Shown piece after piece: positions 24,634-33,949 of a stretch of 64,000 nt of DNA. Both the position numbers and the translations under genes were made by a program. The stretch is from Owenweeksia sp963758205 (lineage in GTDB: Bacteria; Bacteroidota; Bacteroidia; Flavobacteriales; Schleiferiaceae): the NCBI GenBank assembly GCA_963758205.1, contig CAVWUM010000002.1:1674001-1738000 (forward strand), in the 5' to 3' direction. The notes under the pieces are model-generated. The model was not told the origin of the DNA. It did not search any database and was given only the letters and a program-made list of their open reading frames with translations. Position 1 is the first letter of the stretch; each line of letters begins with the position of its first letter.

Positions 24634-25821
24634 ATGATAGGAAAACTTCAGGAATACTTACAACAGGAACTGGAAAGCATTAAAGCTGATGGCCTTTATA
24701 AAAGCGAACGCATAATTGAAGGCGAGCAAGGCGCAGACATTACCGTAAACGGCAAAACCGTTTTAAACTTTTGCTCCAACAACTACCTGGGTTTATCATC
24801 GCACCCTGAAGTAATAAAAGCTGCCAAGGATACCTTGGATACTCACGGGTTCGGTATGTCTTCCGTACGTTTTATTTGCGGTACACAGGATATCCATAAA
24901 ACCCTTGAAAAGAAGATTGCGGATTTTTTGGGTATGGAAGATACCATACTATATGCTGCGGCCTTTGATGCCAATGGAGGCGTTTTTGAGCCCTTGCTTA
25001 CGGATGAGGATGCTATTATTTCTGACTCACTGAACCATGCTTCTATTATAGATGGTGTGCGCCTTTGCAAAGCACAGCGCTACCGTTATGAAAATAACAA
25101 TATGGAAGACCTTGAAGCCAAACTTAAGGAAGCATCCGGCACCAGCCGTTTTAAAATAATTGTTACTGACGGTGTATTTTCTATGGACGGTTACGTGGCA
25201 CAAATTGATAAAATCTGTGACCTGGCCGAAAAGTATGATGCCCTTGTAATGGTGGATGAGTGCCACTCTACAGGCTTTATTGGTAAAACCGGGCGCGGCA
25301 CCCATGAGTTGCACAATTCCATCGGCCGTGTGGATATTATAACCGGAACATTGGGTAAAGCACTCGGTGGCGCTATGGGTGGCTTTACCACTGGTAAAAA
25401 AGAAGTTATTGAAATGCTTCGCCAGCGCTCAAGGCCTTACTTATTTTCAAACTCATTGGCTCCGGCCATAGTAGGGGCGTCCATTAAGGTTTTTGATTTA
25501 TTGGAGAGTTCAACCAGCCTTCGCGACAAGCTGATGGACAATGTGGCTTACTTTAAAGAAAAAATTAAAGCTGCCGGATTCGATATTAAGGATGGAGATT
25601 CAGCCATCGTACCTATTATGCTTTATGATGCTGCGCTTTCGCAGAAATTCGCAAACCGCCTGCTTGAAGAAGGAATTTATGTAATCGGATTCTTTTATCC
25701 GGTAGTACCAAAAGGGCAGGCGCGCATACGCGTACAACTTAGTGCAGGGCATGAGCAAGAGCATTTAGATAAAGCGATTGAGGCATTTACCAAAGTGGGT
25801 AAGGAGCTGGAGGTTATTTAA
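24634..25821 (+). CDS. kbl: glycine C-acetyltransferase (2-amino-3-ketobutyrate CoA ligase)
   Basis: A 395-residue PLP enzyme of the alpha-oxoamine synthase family, joining glycine and acetyl-CoA or, in threonine breakdown, cleaving 2-amino-3-ketobutyrate. The Schiff-base lysine is K242 in GTLGKALGG; DECHSTGFIG provides the Asp contacting the PLP ring nitrogen; the N-terminal motif NFCSNNYLGL is typical of Kbl. Closest alternatives are KBL-like serine palmitoyltransferase or BioF, but length and motifs favour Kbl. Threonine dehydrogenase, its usual partner, is not adjacent. Confidence 0.9.
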   Translation: MIGKLQEYLQQELESIKADGLYKSERIIEGEQGADITVNGKTVLNFCSNNYLGLSSHPEVIKAAKDTLDTHGFGMSSVRFICGTQDIHKTLEKKIADFLGMEDTILYAAAFDANGGVFEPLLTDEDAIISDSLNHASIIDGVRLCKAQRYRYENNNMEDLEAKLKEASGTSRFKIIVTDGVFSMDGYVAQIDKICDLAEKYDALVMVDECHSTGFIGKTGRGTHELHNSIGRVDIITGTLGKALGGAMGGFTTGKKEVIEMLRQRSRPYLFSNSLAPAIVGASIKVFDLLESSTSLRDKLMDNVAYFKEKIKAAGFDIKDGDSAIVPIMLYDAALSQKFANRLLEEGIYVIGFFYPVVPKGQARIRVQLSAGHEQEHLDKAIEAFTKVGKELEVI

Positions 25822-25844
25822 ACTTTTCTGAGAATATATCGCGT

Positions 25845-25889
25845 AAAGCCGCAAAGAACACAATATTGACTTGGCGTTTTTGCGGCTTT
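25845..25889 (+). terminator. stem-loop after kbl
   Basis: AAAGCCGCAAA (25845-25855) and TTTGCGGCTTT (25879-25889) form a perfect 11-bp stem with a 23-base loop, starting 24 bases after the kbl stop. No T tract follows on the plus strand, so it may act as an attenuator or RNA stabiliser instead. It argues against starting the next gene at the TTG at 25866, which lies inside the loop. Confidence 0.5.
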
Positions 25890-25910
25890 GCTTGCATTAA
25901 ACCCCTTCTG

Positions 25911-26543
25911 TTGAAAGAAATAAAACTCACCGAAACCCAACTTGAAAAAATTGCAGATAGCCTTGCTGAACAGGAGTTTTGTGTAATTGATGACTTTGCA
26001 TCTCAGGAGCTGATTGATGGATTGTTGGAAGCAGTTGCTCATCACCGTAAGGAAGACAATTTTCACAAGGCCGGTATAGGTAATGCACATCTCTTTACAG
26101 TAGATAAGGAAATACGCGGGGATTATGTAAAGTGGATTTATGAAGAAGATGCCCGACCTGCCACACTCGTATTTTTAAGGGAGATTGAGAGCTTAATGGC
26201 CAGTCTAAATCGCTTGCTTTTTCTCAGTTTAAAGGATTTGGAATGCCACTATGCCATTTATCCGCCAGGCACATTTTACGAAAAGCACCTGGATCAATTC
26301 AAAAGCACCAATAACCGAAAGATATCTTTTGCCTTTTATCTTAATAAAAAATGGCAGCCGGGCAATGGTGGGGAGTTGCGTTTATACAGACCTGAAGGAC
26401 ATCTTGATGTTGAACCCATGGCAGGGCGACTGGCCATTTTCAGAAGCGACACGGTGGAGCATGAAGTGCTGCTAACCGGAAAAGACAGGTACAGTATTAC
26501 GGGCTGGATGCGAGACCGTCCTGTAGATATTCCGTTCTTCTAA
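25911..26543 (+). CDS. 2OG-Fe(II) oxygenase (prolyl 4-hydroxylase-like)
   Basis: About 210 residues of a non-heme iron dioxygenase that uses 2-oxoglutarate and oxygen. The iron motif is HLD (EKHLDQF) with the distal His in DTVEHEV, and the 2OG-binding Arg is in DRYSITGW. Strand GGELRLYRP lies between. No ATG is available: a TTG at 25911 (LKEIKLTETQ) fits the family N-terminus better than the earlier TTG at 25866, which is in a hairpin. Targets may be proteins such as a ribosomal protein or elongation factor, as for bacterial prolyl hydroxylases (inference). Confidence 0.8.
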   Translation: MKEIKLTETQLEKIADSLAEQEFCVIDDFASQELIDGLLEAVAHHRKEDNFHKAGIGNAHLFTVDKEIRGDYVKWIYEEDARPATLVFLREIESLMASLNRLLFLSLKDLECHYAIYPPGTFYEKHLDQFKSTNNRKISFAFYLNKKWQPGNGGELRLYRPEGHLDVEPMAGRLAIFRSDTVEHEVLLTGKDRYSITGWMRDRPVDIPFF

Positions 26544-26640
26544 AAACTTTTTTTCTTAATACTGTTGTAATATCTAAGTGATTTACTTTGCCAAAAAATT
26601 TGTGAAGTAAGTTACCCGGATTATTACTTAAACCACCAAG

Positions 26641-28036
26641 ATGAGAAATAAATATATTGATCTTATAGATCAGACCTTTGACTGGCCACAGGAAGAATTT
26701 GCCCGCGATGAAGATGGTACCCTTACCTGGAATGGCGTGTACCTGATGGATATTATTAAGCAGTACGGCACTCCGCTAAAAGTAACTTACCTGCCCAAAA
26801 TAAGCTCACAAATACAGAAGGCTAAACGCATGTTTAATGTAGCTATGGCCAAGGCTGAGTACCAGGGGCAGTACCATTATTGCTATTGCACCAAAAGCTC
26901 TCACTTTTCATTTGTGCTGGAGGAAGCTTTGAAGAATAATATTCATATCGAAACCTCCAGTGCCTTTGATATTAATATTGTTGAATCACTGTATGAGAGT
27001 GGTAAACTCACCAAAGACCAGTTTATAGTATGCAACGGTTTTAAGAGAAATCAATACATTGATAACATTGCAAGGCTTATTAATGATGGATTCTCCAACA
27101 TTATACCTGTTATTGACAATAAGAACGAACTCGATCTCTTCGACCAGAATTTCAAGAACCCGACTAAGGTGGGTATAAGAATAGCATCAGAAGAAGAACC
27201 AAAGTTTGAATTCTACACCTCCCGACTTGGTATAGGCTATAAAGACATTGTACCTTATTACAAAGAGCAAATTCAGAACAACAAGAAGTTTGAACTGAAG
27301 ATGCTCCACTTTTTTATAAACACCGGCATTAATGACACGGCTTATTACTGGAGTGAATTACTGAAGTGTGTAAACGTATATGTTGAGCTGAAAAAAATCT
27401 GCCCGACTTTGGATAGTCTTAATATAGGTGGTGGCTTTCCCGATTAAAAACAGCCTGGCGTTTAACTACAACTACGAGTACATGGCTGAGGAAATTATTC
27501 TTCAGATAAAGCAGATATGTAATAGGAGCGGAGTTACTGAGCCTCACATTTTTACCGAATTTGGATCCTTTACGGTAGGAGAAAGCGGAGCAGCTTTTTA
27601 CTCCATACTTGATCAAAAAAAGCAAAACGACCGCGAAAACTGGAATATGATTGACAGCTCGTTTATGACCACACTGCCTGATGCCTGGGCTATAAGCAAG
27701 CGCTTTATTATGCTGGCTGTAAACCGTTGGGAAAAATCGTATGAACGTGTATTGCTGGGAGGCCTTACCTGTGATAGTGACGATTATTACAATAGTGAGC
27801 AACACGCCAATGCTATTTACTTACCAAAATATGATCCTGAAGAAAAGCAGTATGTAGGCTTTTTTCATACCGGTGCCTACCAGGAGAGTGTGGGCGGCTA
27901 TGGCGGCATACAACACTGTTTAACCCCTGCCCCAAAGCACGTTGTTATTGAACTTGATGAGGATGGAGAAATCCGTACAAGACTATTTGCCAAGGAGCAG
28001 AGTTATAAGGCCATGATGAAAATTTTGGGCTACTAG
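26641..28036 (+). pseudogene. speA: arginine decarboxylase, interrupted by a single-base frameshift
   Basis: PLP-dependent decarboxylase of the alanine-racemase fold, making agmatine from arginine. The first frame (266 residues) ends GGGFPD-stop at 27447; the next frame continues without loss from IKNSLAFNYNYEYM to 28036. Removing one C of the CCC at 27439-27441 restores GGGFPIKNSL and a 464-residue protein of normal length for the Bacteroidota enzyme. The PLP lysine lies in YCYCTKSSHF near residue 84, and a Cys-containing GLTCDSDD motif is in the second half. It is followed 55 bp later by the deoxyhypusine-synthase-family gene. Either a sequence error or recent inactivation. Confidence 0.8.
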
Positions 28037-28091
28037 TAAATTTTAGCTTGCCTAATCAAAACCATTTTAAAATCTTGCATTTACAAAAGCT

Positions 28092-29072
28092 ATGAGTAAA
28101 GAAAGAAATACTATCTCAAAATTTATTGAGGAAAACTACCTGCACTTTAATGCTGCTGCCTTAATGGACGCTGCCAAGGGCTATGAAAAGCACCTTGAGG
28201 AAGGAGGTAAAATGATGATTACCCTGGCAGGAGCCATGAGTACTGCCGAACTGGGAAAAACACTCGCTGAGATGATCCGCCAGGATAAGGTGGATATTAT
28301 AAGTTGTACCGGAGCCAACCTGGAAGAAGATATTATGAACCTTGTAGCGCATAACAGCTACAAGCGTGTTCCTCATTACCGCGATCTAAGTCCGCAGGAA
28401 GAAAGAGAGCTTTTGGATGGCGGGTTCAACAGGGTAACCGATACCTGTATTCCTGAAGAAGAAGCTTTCCGCAGGTTGCAAAAGCACATCCATAAAATAT
28501 GGAAGGACGCTGATGATAATGGCGAGCGCTACCTGCCGCACGAGTACATGTATAAAATGTTACTTAGCGGAGATTTGGAGCAGTATTATGAAATAGACCC
28601 AAAAAACAGCTGGATGTTGGCTGCTGCCGAAAAGAATTTGCCAATTATTTGCCCTGGTTGGGAGGACAGCACCATGGGCAACATTTTTGCCAGCTATTGC
28701 ATGAAGAAGGAACTGAAGCCTACCACCATGAAAAGTGGTATTGAATACATGACCTGGCTGGCCGATTGGTACGTGGAAAACTCAAAAGGAAAAGGTGTTG
28801 GCTTTTTCCAGATTGGTGGTGGTATAGCCGGTGATTTCCCTATTTGTGTGGTGCCCATGCTTTACCAGGATTTAGAGATGGAGGATATACCATTCTGGAG
28901 TTACTTTTGCCAGATTTCTGACTCTACCACCAGTTATGGATCCTACTCAGGTGCGGTGCCTAACGAGAAAATTACCTGGGGAAAGTTGGATATAGATACT
29001 CCTAAATTTATTGTTGAATCGGATGCTACTATTGTGGCTCCGCTCATTTTTGCCTGGCTATTAAACTATTAA
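28092..29072 (+). CDS. deoxyhypusine synthase family protein (probable polyamine aminobutyl/aminopropyl transferase)
   Basis: A 326-residue NAD-dependent enzyme of the deoxyhypusine synthase fold. The catalytic Lys region NEKITWGKLD matches the SWGK motif of the eukaryotic enzyme, and GGGIAGDFP forms part of the NAD site. Bacteria lack eIF5A, so bacterial members are thought to transfer the aminobutyl group to a free amine, as in homospermidine synthesis. Its place behind arginine decarboxylase and near an agmatinase-like gene supports a polyamine role. The exact product (homospermidine, spermidine precursor or other) cannot be read from sequence. Confidence 0.85.
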   Translation: MSKERNTISKFIEENYLHFNAAALMDAAKGYEKHLEEGGKMMITLAGAMSTAELGKTLAEMIRQDKVDIISCTGANLEEDIMNLVAHNSYKRVPHYRDLSPQEERELLDGGFNRVTDTCIPEEEAFRRLQKHIHKIWKDADDNGERYLPHEYMYKMLLSGDLEQYYEIDPKNSWMLAAAEKNLPIICPGWEDSTMGNIFASYCMKKELKPTTMKSGIEYMTWLADWYVENSKGKGVGFFQIGGGIAGDFPICVVPMLYQDLEMEDIPFWSYFCQISDSTTSYGSYSGAVPNEKITWGKLDIDTPKFIVESDATIVAPLIFAWLLNY

Positions 29073-29092
29073 ATTGAAACCTGTAAGTTGTT

Positions 29093-29416
29093 ATGAAACC
29101 TACACCCTCTTCGGATAAGAAAAGAGTAATCGTAGATTACAAGAATGTTACTAAGGAGATTCTGGATCTCTTTACGGATCGCTATCCCTACGGATACGAA
29201 GATGAAGACATCATCAAATTTAAGAATGCCAAAGGCGAAAATGTAAAGGCTGTACCTTTTGAAACCAAGGACACCAAATACCTGATTAAGGTAAGCGTGG
29301 AGATGGATGCCAAGATTGATGCCTTTTTGGATGATGAGGACGATGATGACGAAACAAGCTCAGATGAAGTGGGCACTGATAATATTGAAGAGCCCTCTGA
29401 AGAGGATGATGATTAG
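29093..29416 (+). CDS. small acidic protein
   Basis: 107 residues: a folded-looking N-terminal part (VIVDYKNVTKEILDLFTDRYPYGYEDED) and a C-terminal tail of almost only Asp, Glu and Ser from about residue 77. No known domain; similar short acidic proteins are conserved in Bacteroidota. It follows the DHS-family gene by 20 bp and ends at a strong terminator, so it is the last gene of the speA operon. An acidic protein in a polyamine operon could bind polyamines, but this is guesswork. Confidence 0.6.
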   Translation: MKPTPSSDKKRVIVDYKNVTKEILDLFTDRYPYGYEDEDIIKFKNAKGENVKAVPFETKDTKYLIKVSVEMDAKIDAFLDDEDDDDETSSDEVGTDNIEEPSEEDDD

Positions 29417-29444
29417 TATTAAAAGTTAATTGATTTAGAATATG

Positions 29445-29478
29445 AAAAGCCGGTGTGAAGTTATTCGCACCGGCTTTT
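29445..29478 (+). terminator. strong bidirectional terminator
   Basis: AAAAGCCGGTGTGAA (29445-29459) pairs with TTCGCACCGGCTTTT (29464-29478) over 15 bp with one G-U pair and a GTTA loop. A/T tracts on both sides make it work for the polyamine genes on the plus strand and for msrA on the minus strand. Confidence 0.9.
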
Positions 29479-29500
29479 GTTGTTTCTAGCTTCGAAGAAC

Positions 29501-30065
29501 TTAATCGAACCTCTCAGTATATTTGTGGCAGTAAGGTGTACCTCCTGTTTTCACGTAATAATCCTGATGCTTGTCGTCTGACTCAGGGTAAAATTCGGTG
29601 GCCTTGGTAAGCTCGGTAGCTACTTTATAGCCTTTGTCTTCCAAAATCTTTATCACTTTCTCAGCCGTTTCTTTTTGACTGTCACTGAGGTAGAAATATG
29701 GCCGAGCGGTATTGCTCGCCAATATCCGGTCCCTGGCGGTTTACCTGGGTAGGGTCGTGGGTGTTGAAGAAGATTTTCACCAGTGTTTCGTAATCTGTTT
29801 TTTCAGGATCAAACACCACCTCTACGGTTTCGGCATGTCCTGTGGTGCCGGTGCAAACCTGGCGGTAGCTTGGGTTCTTCACGTGCCCACCGCAATATCC
29901 CACGGTAGTGCTGATAACGCCTTCCTGCTGTTGCAGGTAATATTCAGTACCCCAATAGCAGCCTGAGGCAAATAATGCTCTTTCCATTTTCTTTTGTTTG
30001 TTTTGAGCCATTGCTCCTATTCCAAGCAATAAGCCAATCAGTACTATGAACCACTTTTTCATCAT
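29501..30065 (-). pseudogene. msrA: secreted peptide-methionine (S)-S-oxide reductase, interrupted by a frameshift
   Basis: MsrA repairs methionine sulfoxide in proteins. A signal peptide (cut near AMAQ) puts it in the periplasm. The catalytic motif is GCYWG with its Cys near residue 35, followed by TTVGYCGG and the HTGHAE-type segment TTGHAETV. The first frame ends GEQYRSAIFLPQ-stop at 29682, while FYLSDSQKETAEKV continues in the next frame to 29501. Removing one A/T in the 29694-29696 run restores SAIFYLSDSQ and a protein of about 187 residues, normal for MsrA. Confidence 0.85.
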
Positions 30066-30130
30066 GATGTTCTTTTTTGATACTAATACTAAGTACGCAA
30101 AAGACGAGCCAAGAGATGGAAGTTTAAATT

Positions 30131-30165
30131 TAAACCCTAAACCCTAAACCCTAAACCCTAAACCC
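30131..30165 (+). repeat. five perfect copies of TAAACCC (plant-telomere-like heptamer)
   Basis: Five exact tandem copies of the 7-mer in the spacer between msrA and asd, preceded by a TTTAAA palindrome and followed by GAAATTCGAA-acaag-TTCGAAATTC, an imperfect inverted repeat. No gene is in the 167-bp spacer. Confidence 0.9.
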
Positions 30166-30232
30166 GAAATTCGAAACAAGTTCGAAATTCCAATTTTAAA
30201 GCAAGAAACGAGTCTGTGCTTTTTCGAATTTC

Positions 30233-31225
30233 TTAAACCAGCTCCCTTTTCTTAATCAAAAGCTCCGCAATCTGCACCGCATTGGTGGCTGCACCTTTTC
30301 TTAGGTTATCGGCCACTATCCAGCAATTCAGGGTATTTATCTGGCTAAGGTCTCTTCTTATCCGGCCAACAAACACATCATCTTTACCACGGGCATATAG
30401 AGGCATGGGGTAGGTATTCATCTCAGGCTGGTCCTGTAAAGAAATACCAGGCGTATTAGCCAATAGTTTTTTTACATCGGTGGTGTTAAACTCTTTTTCA
30501 AATTCAATATTCACACTTTCGGAGTGTCCGCCCATAACAGGTACACGCACTGCGGTGGCGGTTACATGTACATTATCATCACCAAGAATTTTTTTGGTTT
30601 CATTGGTGAGTTTCATTTCCTCTTTAGTGTAGCCATTGTCTAAAAACACATCGCAATGCGGTATACAATTACGGTCAATAGTATAAGGGTAGGCCATTTC
30701 GCCCTTCTTCCCTTCGCGCTCATTGGTCATTTGATCCAGGGCTTTTACGCCCGTTCCGGTAATGCTTTGGTAAGTGCTTACCACCACTCTTTTTATGGTG
30801 TATTTTTCATGAAGGGGTTTTAGCACCATCACCAACTGAATAGTAGAGCAGTTTGGGTTGGCGATGATCTTATCCTCATCAGTCAAAAGGTGGCCATTAA
30901 TCTCAGGTACAATCAATTTTTTTTCGGGATCCATCCTCCATGCTGAGGAATTGTCAATAACCGTAGTACCTGCCTCAGCAAATTTTGGAGCATACTCCAG
31001 CGAGGTGTTTCCACCAGCCGAAAAAATGGCAAAATCAGGTTTGGCGGCTATGGCATCATCCATAGAGATTACCTTAACAGCCTTATCCATAAACATCACT
31101 TCCTTGCCTACTGATTTTTCCGTTGCTATCAAAAGCAATTCGTCAACAGGCAGGTTTCTTTCCGCAAGTACATGTAAAATCTCGGTGCCCACCATACCCG
31201 TGGCACCAACCACCGCTAAACGCAT
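30233..31225 (-). CDS. asd: aspartate-semialdehyde dehydrogenase
   Basis: A 330-residue NADPH enzyme turning aspartyl phosphate into aspartate semialdehyde for lysine, threonine, methionine and diaminopimelate. The N-terminal Rossmann motif is GATGMVG, the active Cys is C126 in NPNCSTIQ, and GGHSES holds the catalytic His. Cytoplasmic, single gene, with a -7 element at 31280-31273. Confidence 0.95.
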   Translation of the reverse strand: MRLAVVGATGMVGTEILHVLAERNLPVDELLLIATEKSVGKEVMFMDKAVKVISMDDAIAAKPDFAIFSAGGNTSLEYAPKFAEAGTTVIDNSSAWRMDPEKKLIVPEINGHLLTDEDKIIANPNCSTIQLVMVLKPLHEKYTIKRVVVSTYQSITGTGVKALDQMTNEREGKKGEMAYPYTIDRNCIPHCDVFLDNGYTKEEMKLTNETKKILGDDNVHVTATAVRVPVMGGHSESVNIEFEKEFNTTDVKKLLANTPGISLQDQPEMNTYPMPLYARGKDDVFVGRIRRDLSQINTLNCWIVADNLRKGAATNAVQIAELLIKKRELV

Positions 31226-31272
31226 AAATTGTAAAAATTAAGTTTAATTTAATGACCTGATTTAAACCGCTG

Positions 31273-31280
31273 CAAATTTA
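31273..31280 (-). promoter_or_regulatory. -7 promoter element of asd (TAAATTTG)
   Basis: Exact match to TAnnTTTG on the minus strand, about 48 bases before the asd ATG. No clear -33 element at the usual spacing. Confidence 0.4.
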
Positions 31281-31295
31281 GCCTAATTGTCCACG

Positions 31296-33896
31296 ATGCT
31301 TAGAACCATCCTTTTACTTTTAATCCCTACATTACTGTTTTCTCAGGTAGTTATTACTGATGATTTCTCAGATGGAAATTATAGTGCAAACCCTTCCTGG
31401 GCGGGTGATACCGTATTTGAAGTAGATGCTAATCTGGAACTTCACTTAAAGGACTTGGCGGCAGGTACAGCCTACCTTTCCACACCCAGTGGAATTATAA
31501 ATGACGCCAGTTGGGCGTTTTACACACGGATGGAGTTTAACCCCTCATCAGGCAACTATACCAAAGTGTATCTCTCCAGTGATCAGGCCAATCTCTCTGG
31601 GAGTCTTAACGGATATTATGTCAGGATTGGGGGAAGTACCAATGATAGGGTAAGCCTGTACCGGCAATCGGGCAATAGCTCTTCTCTTATTGTTGAAACC
31701 ACCGATGACTGGGTAGACCTGAATACTGTAGAAATAGGAATTAAAGTAACCAGAGATAGTACGGGCTTTTGGGTATTGAATGTAGATACAGGTGGAGGAA
31801 CTAACTACGTGCCGATTGATTCAGCTATGGAGGCGACCCATACCACCAGTTCCTACTTTGGAATCGAATGCACTTATACAAGCACGCGTTCAGATAAGTT
31901 TTATTTCGATAACTTCTCCCTTTCGGGAAAAGTATTCACCGATACAAAAAGCCCCGAAATAGCAGGTTTACAGGTTGTTGATAAAAATAAGCTGGATGTA
32001 ATGTTCACTGAGCCTGTTACAAAAGCCTCTTCTGAAATACTATCCGTTTATAAAGTAGATAAAGGAATCGGCCAACCGGTTTTAGTTCAACTTGATAATG
32101 ATAACATAACGGTACACCTAAGCTTTAATGCTACGTTTAAAAACAGGGAGGTATATGAGCTAAAGGCAGATGGTGTAAAGGATCTGTTCGGAAATAGCGC
32201 TTTAGACTCTGCTAATTTTTCTTTTTATCAGCCACAAGCAGGGGATATTATTATAAACGAGTTAATGGTTGATCCCAATCCTGTAGTTGGCATACCACCA
32301 AATGCTTTACCGGAACGGGAATACATAGAGCTATATAATACCACAGCTTTACCTATTGACTTGAAAGATTGGGTTTTAGAAGCGGGGAGTTCAATGGAAA
32401 TACTACCGATATATAGCCTGCCTGCCAAAGGCTATGTGGTGATAACCAAGGATGAAGGAGTAAATGAATTTCCTGCCGGCTTGCCTATACTTGGGTTGGA
32501 TATGTCGTCAGTCGCGCTGACTAATTCCGGAAATACAGTTTCTCTGAAAGCACCTTCGGGTGAGGTTATTTCTAGCGTAAGCTACACCGATGATTGGTAC
32601 AAGGACAACAATAAAGACGATGGCGGATGGGCGCTGGAACTAATTGACCCTAACAATAGGTGCGGTGGGATAAATAACTGGCAGGCAAGTATTAGTATAA
32701 ATGGAGGAACCCCGGGATCACAAAACAGTGTGTTCGGAGTAAACCCTGATACAATTGCACCTCAGTTTTTGAGAGTTGCGATTACGGGTGACAGCAGCCT
32801 GGTAATTTACTTTACCGAAACAGTTGATGATACGGTGCTCCTTAATCCATCAAATTTTGTTATTACACCCTCACTCGGAATTGACTCCATTAAGCTGTTA
32901 GGTCCAGACTTTAGTAAGCTTGAGCTGATCTTTAATGAGGCTATTGATCCTCAGGTAGTTTATCAGTTTTTGTTATCAAACTATCCAATGGATTGCAGCA
33001 ATAACCAAATGGCGCATGATACTTTGATTTTTACCATCCCTGCAAGACCGGAGGTTGGGGATATTTTGATTAATGAAGTACTTTTTAATCCCGAAAGCGG
33101 AGGTAGCGATTTTGTGGAAATATATAATAACTCAAACAAGATATTTGATTTATCAAAGCTCCGCTTGAGTAATTTGGATCCGGCCTTTATGGCACTTGAT
33201 AATCCCAGAGTAATTTTAGAAGAGAGTTTTCTATTCGAACCCGGCCGCTATATAGTGCTTACAAATGACGCGGGTTCTATCAGCCAGAATTACAATGTTA
33301 AAGTTCCTGCAAATATTATTGAAACAGTGGAGTCATTGCCTGCTATGGATGATACGGAAGGTAGCATTGCTGTTACCACATCCGACCTCGGCACGGTGGT
33401 GGATTTCTTAATATATGAAGATGATATGCACCTTGCCGTTCTAAAGGACAAAGAAGGCGTAAGCCTGGAGCGTGTAAGTTTTGATAAACCAACAGCCGAT
33501 AATGATAATTGGCAGAGTGCAGCGGCCACTGCAGGCTTTGCCACACCTGGTTATCTAAATAGTCAATATGCCTCGCCAAGTTCCTCCGGTCAATTAAATC
33601 TCCAACCCAAAGTTTTTTCGCCAAATCAGGATGGGTATAATGATTTACTTAAAATCGCATATAGTTTTAAAAATACTGGCAACCTGGTTACAATTTCTAT
33701 ATGGAGTTCAGAGGGTTACGAAGTGATAAAGTTGCAGGACAGGGTGAGTGCAGGAGCCGAAGGTTTTTTTACCTGGGATGGCACTGGCAGGAATGGTGAA
33801 CTTTTGAATTCAGGAATTTACATCGTTGTGGTGGAAATTTTTAATCCCAACGGGAGTAACCAGTTATGGAAGGAGACCTGTGTATTAAGCCGATAA
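31296..33896 (+). CDS. lamin-tail-domain surface protein with a C-terminal gliding-type (FlgD-like) domain
   Basis: An 866-residue secreted protein. The ATG at 31296 starts a signal peptide (LRTILLLLIPTLLFSQ). Domains: an N-terminal jelly-roll-like region (20-215), Ig-like blocks with the FTEPV/FTETV motif, and two lamin-tail domains beginning GDIIINELMVDP (about 320) and GDILINEVLFNP (about 590). The C-terminus reads PKVFSPNQDGYNDLLKI and ends in a FlgD-like strand block with TWDGTGRNGELLNSGIY, like gliding-motility-associated sorting domains. It is probably exported by T9SS, but the sorting domain is not textbook type A or B. Lamin-tail proteins can be nucleases or adhesins; no catalytic motif is seen. 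Confidence 0.8.
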   Translation: MLRTILLLLIPTLLFSQVVITDDFSDGNYSANPSWAGDTVFEVDANLELHLKDLAAGTAYLSTPSGIINDASWAFYTRMEFNPSSGNYTKVYLSSDQANLSGSLNGYYVRIGGSTNDRVSLYRQSGNSSSLIVETTDDWVDLNTVEIGIKVTRDSTGFWVLNVDTGGGTNYVPIDSAMEATHTTSSYFGIECTYTSTRSDKFYFDNFSLSGKVFTDTKSPEIAGLQVVDKNKLDVMFTEPVTKASSEILSVYKVDKGIGQPVLVQLDNDNITVHLSFNATFKNREVYELKADGVKDLFGNSALDSANFSFYQPQAGDIIINELMVDPNPVVGIPPNALPEREYIELYNTTALPIDLKDWVLEAGSSMEILPIYSLPAKGYVVITKDEGVNEFPAGLPILGLDMSSVALTNSGNTVSLKAPSGEVISSVSYTDDWYKDNNKDDGGWALELIDPNNRCGGINNWQASISINGGTPGSQNSVFGVNPDTIAPQFLRVAITGDSSLVIYFTETVDDTVLLNPSNFVITPSLGIDSIKLLGPDFSKLELIFNEAIDPQVVYQFLLSNYPMDCSNNQMAHDTLIFTIPARPEVGDILINEVLFNPESGGSDFVEIYNNSNKIFDLSKLRLSNLDPAFMALDNPRVILEESFLFEPGRYIVLTNDAGSISQNYNVKVPANIIETVESLPAMDDTEGSIAVTTSDLGTVVDFLIYEDDMHLAVLKDKEGVSLERVSFDKPTADNDNWQSAAATAGFATPGYLNSQYASPSSSGQLNLQPKVFSPNQDGYNDLLKIAYSFKNTGNLVTISIWSSEGYEVIKLQDRVSAGAEGFFTWDGTGRNGELLNSGIYIVVVEIFNPNGSNQLWKETCVLSR

Positions 33897-33949
33897 ACAG
33901 CTGTGATTTGATGTAATATCATTTGCTTTGTAGTTACAAATACCTTGAA

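Noticed and set aside
27428..27447. Programmed +1 frameshifting in the arginine decarboxylase gene
   Set aside because: No slippery stop context or stimulatory element is evident, and three other genes show the same one-base defect, which makes error or mutation more likely.
30131..30165. Telomere-like heptamers as a sign of eukaryotic contamination or a linear chromosome end
   Set aside because: The array is only 35 bp and lies between two ordinary bacterial genes with no end structure.
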